From NCBI RefSeq assembly GCF_000312545.1, contig NZ_HE997540.1:417794-481793 (forward strand): a stretch of 64,000 bases of DNA. The letters run 5' to 3'. Positions 1-9,823 of this stretch are shown one piece after another (positions within the stretch are counted from its first letter, which is position 1; each line of letters starts with the position of its first letter). Made by a program: the position numbers and the translations under genes. Below the pieces are notes generated by a model, which searched no databases, was not told the DNA's origin, and worked only from the letters and a program-made list of their open reading frames with translations. The stretch comes from Bartonella senegalensis OS02. Lineage in GTDB: Bacteria; Pseudomonadota; Alphaproteobacteria; Rhizobiales; Rhizobiaceae.

Positions 1-2
1 TG

Positions 3-683
3 CAAATGGATATCAAAATTGATGGTATTACCGAAGAGATTATGAAAATCGCTCTTGAACAAGCCAAAGGTGGACGAATCCATATTCTTAACGAAATGGC
101 CAGAGCTTTAACCAGCGCACGTGCTGAACTCAGCGAATTTTCTCCACGCATTGAAGTTATGAACATTGCCATTGACAAAATTCGCGATGTGATTGGTTCT
201 GGCGGAAAAGTTATTCGAGAAATCGTTGAACAAACTGGAGCAAAAATCAATATTGAAGATGATGGAACTATTAGAATTGCTTCTACCGATGCTAAAACCA
301 TTGAAGCTGCAAAACGCTGGATCCATTCGATTGTTGATGAACCTGAAATCGGTGTTATTTATCAAGGAACAGTTGTAAAAACTGCAGAATTCGGTGCATT
401 TGTAAACTTCTTTGGCTCACGCGATGGGCTCGTGCATATCTCTCAACTGACAACAGAACGAGTCACAAAAACAACAGATGTTGTTAAAGAAGGCGATAAA
501 GTTTGGGTTAAATTGATGGGTTTTGATGAACGTGGTAAAGTTCGTTTATCAATGAAAATTGTCGATCAAAAGACCGGTAAAGAAATTATTGGTGGAGATT
601 CAATAAAAGCAGAACAAGAAAAATGCGCAGAAGAAACAAATAAATCTGAAAACAAGCGCCGTCGTAAGAAAAAAGAAGAGTAA
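3..683 (+). CDS. pnp: Polynucleotide phosphorylase, C-terminal part (5' end outside window)
   Basis: This is the end of PNPase, the phosphorolytic 3'-5' exoribonuclease of mRNA decay. The reading frame is open to the window edge; codon 3-5 precedes the first visible ATG, so the true start lies upstream. Counting from that ATG, the end of the second RNase PH-like domain is followed by a KH domain with the GxxG signature IGSGGK near residue 63. An S1 RNA-binding domain follows at about 115-185, then a Lys/Glu-rich tail. The core-linker-KH-S1 order is that of PNPase. It ends just before a strong stem-loop terminator. Confidence 0.96.
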   Translation, partial: QMDIKIDGITEEIMKIALEQAKGGRIHILNEMARALTSARAELSEFSPRIEVMNIAIDKIRDVIGSGGKVIREIVEQTGAKINIEDDGTIRIASTDAKTIEAAKRWIHSIVDEPEIGVIYQGTVVKTAEFGAFVNFFGSRDGLVHISQLTTERVTKTTDVVKEGDKVWVKLMGFDERGKVRLSMKIVDQKTGKEIIGGDSIKAEQEKCAEETNKSENKRRRKKKEE

Positions 684-706
684 ACTTCTCTTTTTTTCAT
701 GAAATT

Positions 707-740
707 AAATGCCATCCCAAATTGGAATGGCATTTTTCTT
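707..740 (+). terminator. Intrinsic terminator of pnp
   Basis: The arms AAATGCCAT (707-715) and ATGGCATTT (727-735) pair perfectly, with two further C-G pairs inside, and are followed by T-rich sequence. The structure sits 24 bases after the pnp stop and overlaps the first codons assigned to the next gene. Confidence 0.75.
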
Positions 741-1753
741 TAAAAGAGCCGCATGTGTTATTATTTTTACCTTTTGAAAAGTATGCTCTCCCCTCCCCTG
801 ATCCAAGCCAATCTTGGTTAAGTTTCGGTTTAACGGAAATCCCCGCTCCAGAATGGACAAAAAACTTAGAAATTATAACACCTTGGCGACCAGATTTTTT
901 AAAATTTGCTCATACTCAATTTCGCTGTTCTCCTCAAATCAATCAAACTTGCACCCATGATGGTGCACTTTTGCAATTAAACAAATATCGTGGTTTTAAC
1001 CAAAATTGTTTTCTTGATTTATTAGAATGTGTTAAACCTGGCGGATGGATCATTATCGGTGGAAATAAAACGAGTGGTGCTGATTCAATGATGAAATGGG
1101 TCAAAAAAATTGTGCCCATTACCAATAAATTGTCCAAAAATCATGGTCTTGTCTTCTGGATACAAGTTCCAGAACAAATAGAGAGAGAGAATATTGCACA
1201 GTTGCGTTCACCACCGCTTACTTTTGAAAATAAATTTCAAACTACTCCTGGCATGTTCTCGCACGGTCGTATTGATCTAGGATCTACTGTGCTTGCTTCG
1301 CATATGTGCAAAATTATTTCTGGAAAAACTGCTGATTTTGGTGCTGGTTGGGGCTTCCTTTCTCACGCTGCCCTTGAAAAAAGTGAAAAACTCACTGCTC
1401 TTGATCTTTATGAAGCGGACTACAACGCTTTGAGGGCAGCCAAACAGCACCTAAAGCACATAAAAACTTCTCTTCCAATCCATTTCTATTGGCATGACCT
1501 TGTGCATGAGCCAATCAAAAATCTGTATGATACAATCATTTCAAACCCACCGTTTCACACACAACAAACTACAGATGTTTCATTAGGACAGCATTTTATT
1601 ATCAATGCTGCAAAATATCTAAAACCCGGTGGTAATTTTCTTCTTGTTGCTAATCGCCACCTGCCTTATGAAACAGTGCTAAAAAGGCTTTTTCGCACAG
1701 TAGTGATACATGAAAAAGCCCATGGCTTTAAAGTTATTGAAGCACGCCGGTAG
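722..1753 (+). CDS. rsmC: RsmC-like class I SAM-dependent methyltransferase (16S rRNA guanine-N2)
   Basis: The product resembles RsmC, which methylates a guanine of 16S rRNA in the small subunit. It has the two-lobed RsmC design: a degenerate N-terminal methyltransferase-like half and a C-terminal catalytic half. The catalytic half carries the SAM-binding motif DFGAGWGFLS (about residue 205) and the substrate motif SNPPFH (about 278). The conserved APGMFSH-type linker appears as TPGMFSHGRIDLGS. At 343 residues it is full length for the family. The start is doubtful: no in-frame ATG exists near the 5' end. TTG at 722 lies inside the pnp terminator, while GTG at 755 follows an AAAGAG stretch and may be the real start. 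Confidence 0.85.
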   Translation: MEWHFSLKEPHVLLFLPFEKYALPSPDPSQSWLSFGLTEIPAPEWTKNLEIITPWRPDFLKFAHTQFRCSPQINQTCTHDGALLQLNKYRGFNQNCFLDLLECVKPGGWIIIGGNKTSGADSMMKWVKKIVPITNKLSKNHGLVFWIQVPEQIERENIAQLRSPPLTFENKFQTTPGMFSHGRIDLGSTVLASHMCKIISGKTADFGAGWGFLSHAALEKSEKLTALDLYEADYNALRAAKQHLKHIKTSLPIHFYWHDLVHEPIKNLYDTIISNPPFHTQQTTDVSLGQHFIINAAKYLKPGGNFLLVANRHLPYETVLKRLFRTVVIHEKAHGFKVIEARR

Positions 1754-1772
1754 ATAAAAACAAGCGTTTACT

Positions 1773-3083
1773 TTAAAGAATAAAACGGGAAAGATCGACA
1801 TCCGCGGCAAGATCACCTATAGATTTTTTGACATAAGCAGCATCAACTTTAAATGAGGTTCCGGCTTTATCAGGTGCAGTAAAAGAAATCTCATCCAAAA
1901 CACGCTCCATCACCGTTTGCAAACGCCGTGCCCCTATGTTTTCAATCCTTGCGTTTAAATCTACAGCAATATCTGCTAAAGCGTCAATCGCATCATCGGT
2001 AATTTCTAAATGAACCTCTTCCGTTGCCATTAAAGCGATATATTGCTTAATCAGACTGGCTTCAGGTTCGGTGAGAATACGTCGTAAATCTTCCCTTGTT
2101 AAAGGATTTAGCTCCACGCGAATAGGTAAACGACCTTGGAGTTCTGGCAATAAATCAGATGGCTTGGATACATGAAAAGCACCTGATGCAATAAAAAGGA
2201 TATGATCTGTTTTGATTTGCCCATATTTTGTGGCAATTGTTGTTCCTTCCACCAAAGGCAAAAGATCCCGTTGAACGCCCTCACGCGAAACAGTAGCACT
2301 TGCACCACCATCCCTGGTTGCAATTTTATCAATCTCATCGATAAAAACAATTCCGTCATTTTCAGCAACACGAAGCGCTTCTTGAATAATTTGATCCTGA
2401 TCAAGAAGTTTCTCGGATTCATCATCCATAAGTGGCTTAAAAGCATCTTTTACTGTCGTTTTGCGAATCTTTGTACGACTCCCCATTTTGCCAAAAATCT
2501 CTGACAAATTCATAATTCCCATCTGTGCACCAGGCATACCAGGAATATCAAAGGTTGAAGTACTATTACTGTTATTATCAGCGACTTCAATTTCAATCTC
2601 TTTGTCATCCAATTCACCGTCGCGTAATTTTTTACGAAAACTCTCACGAGTAGCGGGACTGGCTGTCTTACCAACAAGGGCATCTAAGACACGCTCTTCA
2701 GCATTCATGTGAGCCTTTACTTTCACTTCATCGCGTTTTTTTTCACGCACAAGAGAAATGGCAATCTCAACAAGATCGCGAATAATTTGCTCAACATCAC
2801 GCCCAACGTAACCCACTTCAGTGAATTTCGTTGCCTCTACTTTCACGAAAGGTGCTCCAGCAAGTTTTGCTAATCGACGTGCTATACCCGTTTTACCAAC
2901 ACCTGTTGGTCCTATCATCAAAATATTTTTGGGCATAACTTCATCACGCATCGGACCATCAAGTTGTTGTCGACGCCAGCGATTGCGCAGTGCAATAGCC
3001 ACAGAACGTTTTGCATCATTTTGGCCAATAATAAAACGATCAAGTTCAGAAACAGTCTCTCGAGGGGAAAATACAACACACAT
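1773..3083 (-). CDS. hslU: HslU, ATPase subunit of the HslUV protease
   Basis: HslU (ClpY) is the AAA+ unfoldase that feeds proteins into the HslV chamber in the cytoplasm. Visible motifs are Walker A GPTGVGKT (residues 58-65), the pore loop GYVG (91-94), an inserted I domain (about 105-235) and Walker B VFIDE (246-250). The C-terminal tail LSRFIL is the part known in this family to dock into HslV. At 436 residues it is a normal length. Its ATG directly abuts the stop of hslV, so the two are co-transcribed and probably translationally coupled. Confidence 0.97.
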   Translation of the reverse strand: MCVVFSPRETVSELDRFIIGQNDAKRSVAIALRNRWRRQQLDGPMRDEVMPKNILMIGPTGVGKTGIARRLAKLAGAPFVKVEATKFTEVGYVGRDVEQIIRDLVEIAISLVREKKRDEVKVKAHMNAEERVLDALVGKTASPATRESFRKKLRDGELDDKEIEIEVADNNSNSTSTFDIPGMPGAQMGIMNLSEIFGKMGSRTKIRKTTVKDAFKPLMDDESEKLLDQDQIIQEALRVAENDGIVFIDEIDKIATRDGGASATVSREGVQRDLLPLVEGTTIATKYGQIKTDHILFIASGAFHVSKPSDLLPELQGRLPIRVELNPLTREDLRRILTEPEASLIKQYIALMATEEVHLEITDDAIDALADIAVDLNARIENIGARRLQTVMERVLDEISFTAPDKAGTSFKVDAAYVKKSIGDLAADVDLSRFIL

Positions 3084-3665
3084 TCAAATAGCTTTCTCTA
3101 AAGAAGATAATTCTGCATCCAATGTTTCAATTGTAAAATGATCATTGGTGTAAACACAAATTTTAGCGGCAATATCCATAGCTTTACGAGCAATGGTTGC
3201 TGCATCTAAATCCATATCCATGAGAGCGCGAGCAGCCGAAAGCGCAAAATTGCCTCCAGAACCAATTGCCATAATCCCGTCTTCTGGTTCTAAAACATCA
3301 CCAAGCCCTGTTAAAGCTAACGTTATTTTCTTATCAGCCACGAGCATCATTGCTTCAAGACGACGCAAATAGCGATCTGTTCGCCAGTCTTTTGCAAGTT
3401 CTACACAGGCACGCATCAGTTGATCCGGATATTGCTCAAGCTTCGTTTCTAATCTTTCCAGCAATGTGAAAGCATCCGCTGTCGCACCTGCAAAACCAGC
3501 AATAACTGCTCCACTCTTCCCAAGACGACGCACTTTGCGTGCATTGCCTTTCATAATTGTCTGCCCAAGAGAGACTTGACCATCACCGGCCATTACGACT
3601 TTGCCACCTTTTCGTACAGTAATAATAGTTGTACCATACATTATGTTTGGCTTATGTTCTGCCAT
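3084..3665 (-). CDS. hslV: HslV, proteolytic subunit of the HslUV protease
   Basis: HslV (ClpQ) is the threonine peptidase of the bacterial proteasome-like HslUV complex. A short propeptide of 11 residues precedes the catalytic Thr12 in [11 protein letters not shown], and the body [11 protein letters not shown] is typical of the alphaproteobacterial branch. The length of 193 residues is normal. An AAGGAG ribosome-binding site lies just before the ATG and can pair with the bases that follow it (see the separate hairpin entry). The gene leads the hslVU operon. In many bacteria this operon is heat-shock regulated; I did not identify a convincing heat-shock promoter. Confidence 0.97.
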   Translation of the reverse strand: MAEHKPNIMYGTTIITVRKGGKVVMAGDGQVSLGQTIMKGNARKVRRLGKSGAVIAGFAGATADAFTLLERLETKLEQYPDQLMRACVELAKDWRTDRYLRRLEAMMLVADKKITLALTGLGDVLEPEDGIMAIGSGGNFALSAARALMDMDLDAATIARKAMDIAAKICVYTNDHFTIETLDAELSSLEKAI

Positions 3666-3679
3666 AAGGAAACTCCTTA
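3665..3679 (-). promoter_or_regulatory. Hairpin covering the hslV ribosome-binding site
   Basis: On the hslV mRNA the sequence UAAGGA-GUU-UCCUUA forms a perfect 6-bp stem with a three-base loop. The stem contains the AAGGAG ribosome-binding site and ends on the A of the AUG start codon. This could lower translation at low temperature, as RNA thermometers do for other heat-shock genes. That role is inference from the fold only. Confidence 0.35.
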
Positions 3680-3868
3680 ATATTGACTTCTCTTCATTAA
3701 ATGTAAAATCTCATCACTCTTGTCTTTTAGTTAAGAACATATAAAGCAAAACACAATGATTCAGAAAAACTCAATTTATTGGAATAAAAAAAAGATATCA
3801 TTGTTGTCAATGCAAATTGTTGCTAAATAAATTTATAGAAATAATCTGCGCCTTTTAGAGGAAAAATC

Positions 3869-4858
3869 ATGAAAAAAATAGCCATAGGGACATTAGGCGG
3901 AACAATTGCAATGGCTGCTGACAATTTTGGCAGAATGCAACCAACTTTAACTTCAGATATACTCATCAAAAGTGTTCCTGATTTAGATAGCGTTGCTGAT
4001 ATCCATGCTCAAACATTAATGCAAATACCAAGTGGATCTTTATCTTTCAAAAATCTTTTTGAAATTATAGAATGGGCAACTCAACAAATCAAAGCAGGTG
4101 CAGAAGGTATTGTTTTAACTCAAGGTACCGATACAATTGAAGAGACAGCTTTTTTTCTTTCCCTCTATTGGAATAAAGCCGAACCACTTATTGTAACTGG
4201 TGCTATGCGTCTGCCTCATGAAGCAGGTGCTGATGGACCAGCTAATATTTTGGCTGCAACACGCGTCGCCGCTCATCCAAAAAGTCGAAATAAAGGTGTT
4301 TTAGTTGTCATCAACGATACCATTCATTCCCCTTATTGGGTCCAGAAAAACCATACCGTTAAAATTGAGACATTTCAGTCAGGTCTGTCCGGTATTCTAG
4401 GTATTCTTTTGGAAGGAAAACTGGTTTATTTCACTGATCAAAAATTTTTCCCAACAACATTTGATCTTCCCAAAAGCTATAATCACCAAGTTGCACTGCT
4501 ATACTCTTCTTTATCTTCTGATACACAGTTAATGAAATTTTGCCTCGAAAGTGGGCATTATGCTGGACTTGTCATTGCCGGTTTTGGATCAGGGCACTGT
4601 AGTTTTGAAGAAGCAGATATTGTACGGCAATACACACAAAAAATGCCAATCATTATCGCTAGCCGTATCCATACTGGCCCTACAACCCGCAAAACTTATG
4701 GCTATAAAGGTTCAGAAGTCGATATGATTGCTTCGGGCGCCCTCATGTCTGGTTATTTATCAGCAGTAAAAGCACGTTTACTTTTATGGGCTTTTTTGGC
4801 ACAAGGACTCTCCTTGGAACAAATTAATGCACATTGGAATGACTGGACTATAAGTTAA
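3869..4858 (+). CDS. ansA: L-asparaginase (type I/II asparaginase family)
   Basis: The product belongs to the asparaginase/glutaminase family, which hydrolyses L-asparagine to aspartate and ammonia. Both signature blocks are present: GTLGGTIA with nucleophile Thr12, and TQGTDTIEETAF (residues 84-95) with the second catalytic Thr and Asp. No signal peptide is visible, so a cytoplasmic enzyme is likely. Its 329 residues are normal. An AGAGGA ribosome-binding site lies 7-12 bases before the ATG. It stands alone between the divergent hslVU operon and coaA. Substrate preference cannot be read from the sequence. Confidence 0.93.
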   Translation: MKKIAIGTLGGTIAMAADNFGRMQPTLTSDILIKSVPDLDSVADIHAQTLMQIPSGSLSFKNLFEIIEWATQQIKAGAEGIVLTQGTDTIEETAFFLSLYWNKAEPLIVTGAMRLPHEAGADGPANILAATRVAAHPKSRNKGVLVVINDTIHSPYWVQKNHTVKIETFQSGLSGILGILLEGKLVYFTDQKFFPTTFDLPKSYNHQVALLYSSLSSDTQLMKFCLESGHYAGLVIAGFGSGHCSFEEADIVRQYTQKMPIIIASRIHTGPTTRKTYGYKGSEVDMIASGALMSGYLSAVKARLLLWAFLAQGLSLEQINAHWNDWTIS

Positions 4859-4979
4859 AAACTCTCTCTCATCTTAAATTAAAGAAGAGAGCATGAAAAT
4901 AAAATTTACTTGAGTACAAAACAACCTCACACTTTATTGTTAATCAATAACTGTAGCAAAAAGATCTCGACTGATACAA

Positions 4980-5978
4980 ATGATTGATACGATCCTCCCA
5001 AAAATTGATCAGAAAGATAATTTGGTCAAATCAACTTCTGATCAATATTCACCTTATCGTGTTTTTACTGCACAAGAATGGTCTCAGTTTCGTGCGGATA
5101 CACCGCTTACTTTGACCTTTGATGAAATTAAACGTTTACGCTCCATTGATGATCCCATTGATCTTGAAGAAGTACAACGCATTTATCTTTCTTTATCACG
5201 TCTGCTCTCATGCCATGTTGAAGCCGTACAGGAACTTTTTCATAAGCGTCAACAATTTTTACATCAAGAAGGAACGAAGATCACTCCTTTTATCATCGGA
5301 ATTGCTGGCTCTGTTGCGGTAGGAAAATCAACCACCGCTCGTATTCTTCAAGAGCTTTTGAAACGTTGGGCTTCTAATCTTAAAGTTGATTTGATTACAA
5401 CGGATGGTTTTCTTTATTCTAACACTGTTTTAGAGCAAAAAAATCGTATGAATCGTAAAGGTTTTCCAGATTCTTATGATATTAAGAAGTTACTTTGCTT
5501 TCTTTCTGCCATAAAAGCCGGTATTGGGAATGTGCGTGCTCCACTTTATTCGCATATGACCTATGATGTTCTAGAAAATCAAACAATTACCATCGATCGT
5601 CCCGATATCTTAATTGTTGAAGGGATTAATGTGTTACAAGTCAGTGACCTCCCTAAAGATGGCAAAATTATTCCTTTTGTTTCAGACTTTTTTGATTTTT
5701 CAATCTATGTAGATGCTGAAACAGAAGTTATTCGACACTGGTATTTGGAACGTTTTAAACGTTTGCGTAAAACAGCTTTTCAAGATCCTAAGTGCTATTT
5801 TCATCGTTATGCACTGATGGATGAAGAAGAATCTCTAAAAATTGCTGAAGATATCTGGCAAACAATCAATTTGAAAAATTTACAAGAAAATATATTGCCA
5901 ACACGACCACGGTCTAATCTCATTCTACGCAAAGGAAAAAATCATTTGGTTGAATATGTGGCACTTCGACGACTATAA
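4980..5978 (+). CDS. coaA: Pantothenate kinase (type I)
   Basis: CoaA phosphorylates pantothenate, the first step of coenzyme A synthesis. The P-loop GSVAVGKST lies at residues 110-118. The type I signatures TTDGFLYSN and RKGFPDSYD follow, and the C-terminal part [11 protein letters not shown] is also family-typical. The 332 residues match the usual size of about 310-335. The next gene starts 12 bases downstream on the same strand, so the two are probably co-transcribed. Confidence 0.97.
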   Translation: MIDTILPKIDQKDNLVKSTSDQYSPYRVFTAQEWSQFRADTPLTLTFDEIKRLRSIDDPIDLEEVQRIYLSLSRLLSCHVEAVQELFHKRQQFLHQEGTKITPFIIGIAGSVAVGKSTTARILQELLKRWASNLKVDLITTDGFLYSNTVLEQKNRMNRKGFPDSYDIKKLLCFLSAIKAGIGNVRAPLYSHMTYDVLENQTITIDRPDILIVEGINVLQVSDLPKDGKIIPFVSDFFDFSIYVDAETEVIRHWYLERFKRLRKTAFQDPKCYFHRYALMDEEESLKIAEDIWQTINLKNLQENILPTRPRSNLILRKGKNHLVEYVALRRL

Positions 5979-5990
5979 AGGTTTCTCAAT

Positions 5991-7358
5991 ATGCATTTAT
6001 ATCCTATTCATTTCACCTCAGAACGTGTTGATAACAGCTGTCCCATATTTTTGGTAAATCAAAAGAATCTGGTTGATTTATCACTTGATGCGTCAACAAC
6101 AGCATGGATCAAAGTTAATGATTTTACTGGTAAAGCAGGGCAAATACTCTTCATTCCTCACGAAACAGGGCATTTAAAACAAGTTCTTTTTGGACTTGGC
6201 AATGGTGATGAACCTTTTATCACAGGGCTTCTCGCTAAAAACCTTCCTGCTGGACGTTGGTATCTAGAAGGGACTGCCTCTGATGAAATCAATAGCTATC
6301 TTGGATTGGCATTCGGAAGTTATCAATTTAACCGCTATCGTCAAAACTCTCCCGCAAAATCCTTATCATTTTACGTTAACGATGCTGTTGATCTTGATGA
6401 GCTTCAGCGAATTTATGAAACTGTTTTTTTTGTTCGTGATCTTATCAATATTCCAGCCAATGATATGACCCCTGATATCCTTGAGAAAGAAGCACGCAAA
6501 CTGGGAAAAACCTATGGTGCTCAAGTCCAAAGCATTTGTGGAGATGAACTTTTAACACATAATTTTCCAATGATTCATGCCGTAGGGCGCGCTAGCAATA
6601 TTGCACCAAGACTCATTGAACTCCACTGGGGACAGGAAAATCACCCTAAAATAACGTTGGTTGGCAAAGGCGTAACCTTCGATACTGGAGGACTTGATAT
6701 TAAATCAGCCAATAACATGTTACTCATGAAAAAAGACATGGGAGGAGCTGCACATGTTTTGGGATTGGCTAAGCTTATCATGGACGCGAAACTACCCTTT
6801 CGTCTGCGTGTTTTAATCCCCGCTGTTGAAAATGCAATTTCTGCGAATGCTTACAGACCAGGCGATATTCTCAAAAGTCGTAAAGGTTTAAATGTTGAAG
6901 TTGGAAATACAGATGCAGAAGGGCGGCTTGTCCTTGCTGATGCGCTTGCCTATGGTGATGAAGAAAGTCCACAATTCATGCTTTGCATGGCAACTTTAAC
7001 AGGAGCAGCGCGTATAGCGTTAGGACCAGAGTTGCCCGCATTTTATTGTAATGATTCAATATGGGCGCAACAAATTGCTCAATCTGCGCATTCTGTCTCC
7101 GATCCTCTTTGGCAAATGCCACTCTGGAAACCTTATCAGGAGATGTTATCATCCCCAATCGCTGATCTTAACAATATCACTGGTAATAATTTTGCTGGCT
7201 CCATAGTTGCGGCTTTATTTCTGAAATCTTTTGTTGAAAAAACCAAACATTTTGCGCATTTTGATCTTTATGGGTGGACTCCAAAAGAAAAACCAGGCGC
7301 TCCTGCTGGCGGTTCGGCGCAAGCTATCCGTGCTCTTTATAACCTCTTTAAAAATTAA
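5991..7358 (+). CDS. Leucyl aminopeptidase family protein (peptidase family M17)
   Basis: This is a cytosolic leucyl aminopeptidase of the M17 family, with two metal ions at the active site. The catalytic and metal-binding set is complete: Lys226 and Asp231 in KGVTFDTGGLDIKS, Asp249 in KKDMGG, and Asp308, Glu310 and Arg312 in NTDAEGRLVLADAL. The N-terminal domain is shorter than in E. coli PepA, as in the PepB-like alphaproteobacterial branch. It follows coaA by 12 bases. It probably recycles peptides; its exact substrates are unknown. Confidence 0.93.
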   Translation: MHLYPIHFTSERVDNSCPIFLVNQKNLVDLSLDASTTAWIKVNDFTGKAGQILFIPHETGHLKQVLFGLGNGDEPFITGLLAKNLPAGRWYLEGTASDEINSYLGLAFGSYQFNRYRQNSPAKSLSFYVNDAVDLDELQRIYETVFFVRDLINIPANDMTPDILEKEARKLGKTYGAQVQSICGDELLTHNFPMIHAVGRASNIAPRLIELHWGQENHPKITLVGKGVTFDTGGLDIKSANNMLLMKKDMGGAAHVLGLAKLIMDAKLPFRLRVLIPAVENAISANAYRPGDILKSRKGLNVEVGNTDAEGRLVLADALAYGDEESPQFMLCMATLTGAARIALGPELPAFYCNDSIWAQQIAQSAHSVSDPLWQMPLWKPYQEMLSSPIADLNNITGNNFAGSIVAALFLKSFVEKTKHFAHFDLYGWTPKEKPGAPAGGSAQAIRALYNLFKN

Positions 7359-7520
7359 GCTTGACGCAAAATGTCCACAAAGATGGACAATTCTAAATCT
7401 TTAGAATGATTGCTTATCACTTTGAATTCGCTCTGTGCTTTCTTTGAGAATGAAAAATTCTATAAAAATTAGTTTTCATGAATCTGTTTAAAGGTAAAAA
7501 ACAAAAGAGAAGGTAAAAAG

Positions 7521-8384
7521 ATGCTCTCTAAAGATCCAAGATTATATGCATTCAGAGATGATCTGGCAGATAAGCGTTTCGAAACAGAGATTATCGCTCA
7601 ACGTTTTGTTCAAGGTGAAAAAAAACGCGTCAATACAGCTGTCGCGGGACTGTTTAAAGAAAATAACAAAAAAAGCGAAAGACAAACAGAATGCTTATTA
7701 GGTGAAGAACTTCTCATCTTTGAACAAGGAGAGACTATGTCGTGGGGGCAATCCTTGAAAGATGGTTATGTTGGTTATATTGATACAACAGTTCTTTGTA
7801 CATCAACAATAAAACAGACGCATATCGTTTCAGTACCACGTACTTTTCAATATTTACAAGCTGACTTGCGTGGACCAATGGAATACCCTTTATCCATGGG
7901 AAGCAAAGTCACTGTTGTGGATGAAACTGAAGTGCGTGGCACAATGTATTCTATCCTTGAAAATGGAAGAGCAATTATTACACGCCATCTTAGTCCTATT
8001 GGGTGCGTGTATGAAGACTATGTTACAGTTGCCGAAACTCTTATCCATACACCTTACCTATGGGGAGGTGTCAGCGGTTTTGGAATTGATTGCTCAGGTC
8101 TCGTTCAACTTTCCGTGATGATGACAGGCAAAATGGTTTTGCGTGATACTGATATGCAACAAAAGACCATAGGAAGCCCCCTCACAGACGGTGATAAACT
8201 ACAGCGAGGTGATTTAATTTTTTGGGATGGGCATGTTGCCATTATGAGTGATGATGAAAATATCATCCACGCAAACGGCTACTCTATGGATGTTATGATT
8301 GAGCCATTGGAAGAAGCAATAACACGTATCGCTAAAAAACACCAATATCCAGTAGAAAAACGTAGACCAATTCAAGAATTGTAA
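7521..8384 (+). CDS. NlpC/P60 family cysteine peptidase with SH3-like N-terminal domain
   Basis: The C-terminal NlpC/P60 domain has the catalytic triad: Cys191 in GIDCSGLVQ, His238 in WDGHVAIM and His250 in IIHANGY. These enzymes cut peptidoglycan stem peptides, usually between D-Glu and the diamino acid. The N-terminal half (about residues 50-150) looks like bacterial SH3-type domains. No signal peptide is visible; a cytoplasmic role in recycling muropeptides is known for related alphaproteobacterial proteins. A 95-bp piece of this gene (codons 79-110) is copied in the region downstream. Confidence 0.9.
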   Translation: MLSKDPRLYAFRDDLADKRFETEIIAQRFVQGEKKRVNTAVAGLFKENNKKSERQTECLLGEELLIFEQGETMSWGQSLKDGYVGYIDTTVLCTSTIKQTHIVSVPRTFQYLQADLRGPMEYPLSMGSKVTVVDETEVRGTMYSILENGRAIITRHLSPIGCVYEDYVTVAETLIHTPYLWGGVSGFGIDCSGLVQLSVMMTGKMVLRDTDMQQKTIGSPLTDGDKLQRGDLIFWDGHVAIMSDDENIIHANGYSMDVMIEPLEEAITRIAKKHQYPVEKRRPIQEL

Positions 8385-8681
8385 TATGCGCTCTTCTATA
8401 AGCATGATGGATAAATACCGCCTGCGATTGGATTCTTCTGTGAAGACATTGTGAATCCTTAAAAATAATAAAGCTGACTACGGCTCGCTGTTGATCTCAA
8501 GATGAATAAAAAACTCCTTTCACGAAGTTATTTATTGTCGATAGGATGTATCATTTGATCTTTTTTGCACATTATATTCACCATTCATTCAAAAAATTTT
8601 CTCAAGATTTACGCGTTTTTTTAGATCTTATGAAAATGAGTTAACACAATTACTGAAGAGCTTTGATGAAAACACTGCATG

Positions 8682-8776
8682 GAAAGATGGTTATGTTGGT
8701 TATATTGATACAACAGTTCTTTGTACATCAACGATAAAACAAATACATATTGTTTCAGTGCCACGTACTTTTCAAT
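8682..8776 (+). pseudogene. Copied fragment of the upstream NlpC/P60 gene
   Basis: Bases 8682-8776 match 7757-7851 of the intact NlpC/P60 gene without gaps, at a constant offset of 925 bases and with only a handful of mismatches. The reading frame is kept across the match (WKDGYVGYIDTTVLCTS and on to VPRTFQF) but is not flanked by recognisable gene sequence and soon runs into a stop. It is either the last piece of a tandem duplication or a small segmental copy. Confidence 0.85.
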
Positions 8777-8984
8777 TTATATCAAAATATTGGTTTTAAA
8801 AATAAATCACCATTACGTATATTAAATTAAATCTTTGATATGCCATATTTCATTTTCTCAAAAATTTTTACTTTGAATCAGATAAAATTGTCCAATCAAT
8901 GATTAATAAAAGGGTTATAAATCAACGAGGGAGAAGCATCATTCATTTTAGAAGGATATGAATTATAAAAATATTGCTTGGCTT

Positions 8985-9324
8985 CATAGCTTTTAAAAAA
9001 TGGAAATTGCATAGTGTCTTATGTTTTTGTCACATTCTTTCATAAGATCACGCCCTTCACGAAGAACAAAATGCCATTGGATTGTTCATTCACACGCCTG
9101 TTTTAAAGAAACATCCGTCAAAGCCCCTAAGCCCCATTTCACTACGGCACCCTTGAATAGTATAATGTAAAATCATTGTATACTACCCTCTTTACGCTTA
9201 TGAAAGAGCAAGATGGCAGCATCATACTTCTTTTTCCAACACCTCGTGTTGGCTCCAACCCTTGGCACCTGAAGTGATTTATAAGGAGAATTTTTACTTC
9301 TTTCTTTAAGTGCTTTTTACCCAT
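8985..9324 (-). pseudogene. Decayed tyrosine-type integrase, N-terminal part (copy A)
   Basis: Read on the minus strand from the ATG at 9324, pieces of an integrase arm-binding domain (DUF4102 type) can be followed through frameshifts and stops. These are YDAAILLFHKRKEGSIQ, then KWGLGALTDVSLKQACE, then HFVLREGRDLMKE. They match the family pattern of DG.NLFLHKRKDG, REMGLG..DVSLKQARE and WRSVLREGRDPIKER. No core or catalytic domain follows. DNA similarity to copies B and C continues through the leader to about 9450. Confidence 0.8.
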
Positions 9325-9823
9325 AAAACCTCGCTTGTGGTATACAAGGAAAGAGTTTCTTTGATTGAATATGAAAAAGTTTATGATGGAAAAAACTTAC
9401 AAGTCCGAGATTCTTATTCAAGTTCAAAAATGATGATTTATCCTTAAAAATCAATATTTTTCCTTCATTTTCAAACTCTGTTTTTCAAGTTTATAAGCTC
9501 ACCACTTTATAAACCTATCTCAATCACTTTATTGATCACTCATAGTAAAATTTTTCTGATCCAGAGTCAGAGTGTTTGAAATAATAAATATGACACTAAA
9601 AATCTGATTTAATATATGTAATAATAATTCGTGTTATAAATCGATTTCTTATCAAACAAATGCAGTATGATGATTAAGCTCTTGATCACATCAAAAAGAA
9701 AAATCCCCAATGACATTGACAATGACCTCTCTTCGATAAGAGTTCTCTCGAATCTTCCCTATCGTTAGCGTTTTATAAGATAAATACCCCTTTATTTAGA
9801 AGAATTATTGCCCTCTCATAAAA

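Larger units (their letters stand above)
8385..9823. other. Gene-free decayed region
   Basis: This 1.4 kb gap holds the NlpC/P60 fragment and integrase copy A. In 8385-8680 and 9460-9823 I see no supportable gene, only AT-rich sequence with stops in all frames. Confidence 0.7.

Noticed and set aside
7370-7392. TGTCCA-CAAAGA-TGGACA inverted repeat after the M17 aminopeptidase gene.
   Set aside because: A six-base stem without a T-run is too weak to call a terminator or operator.
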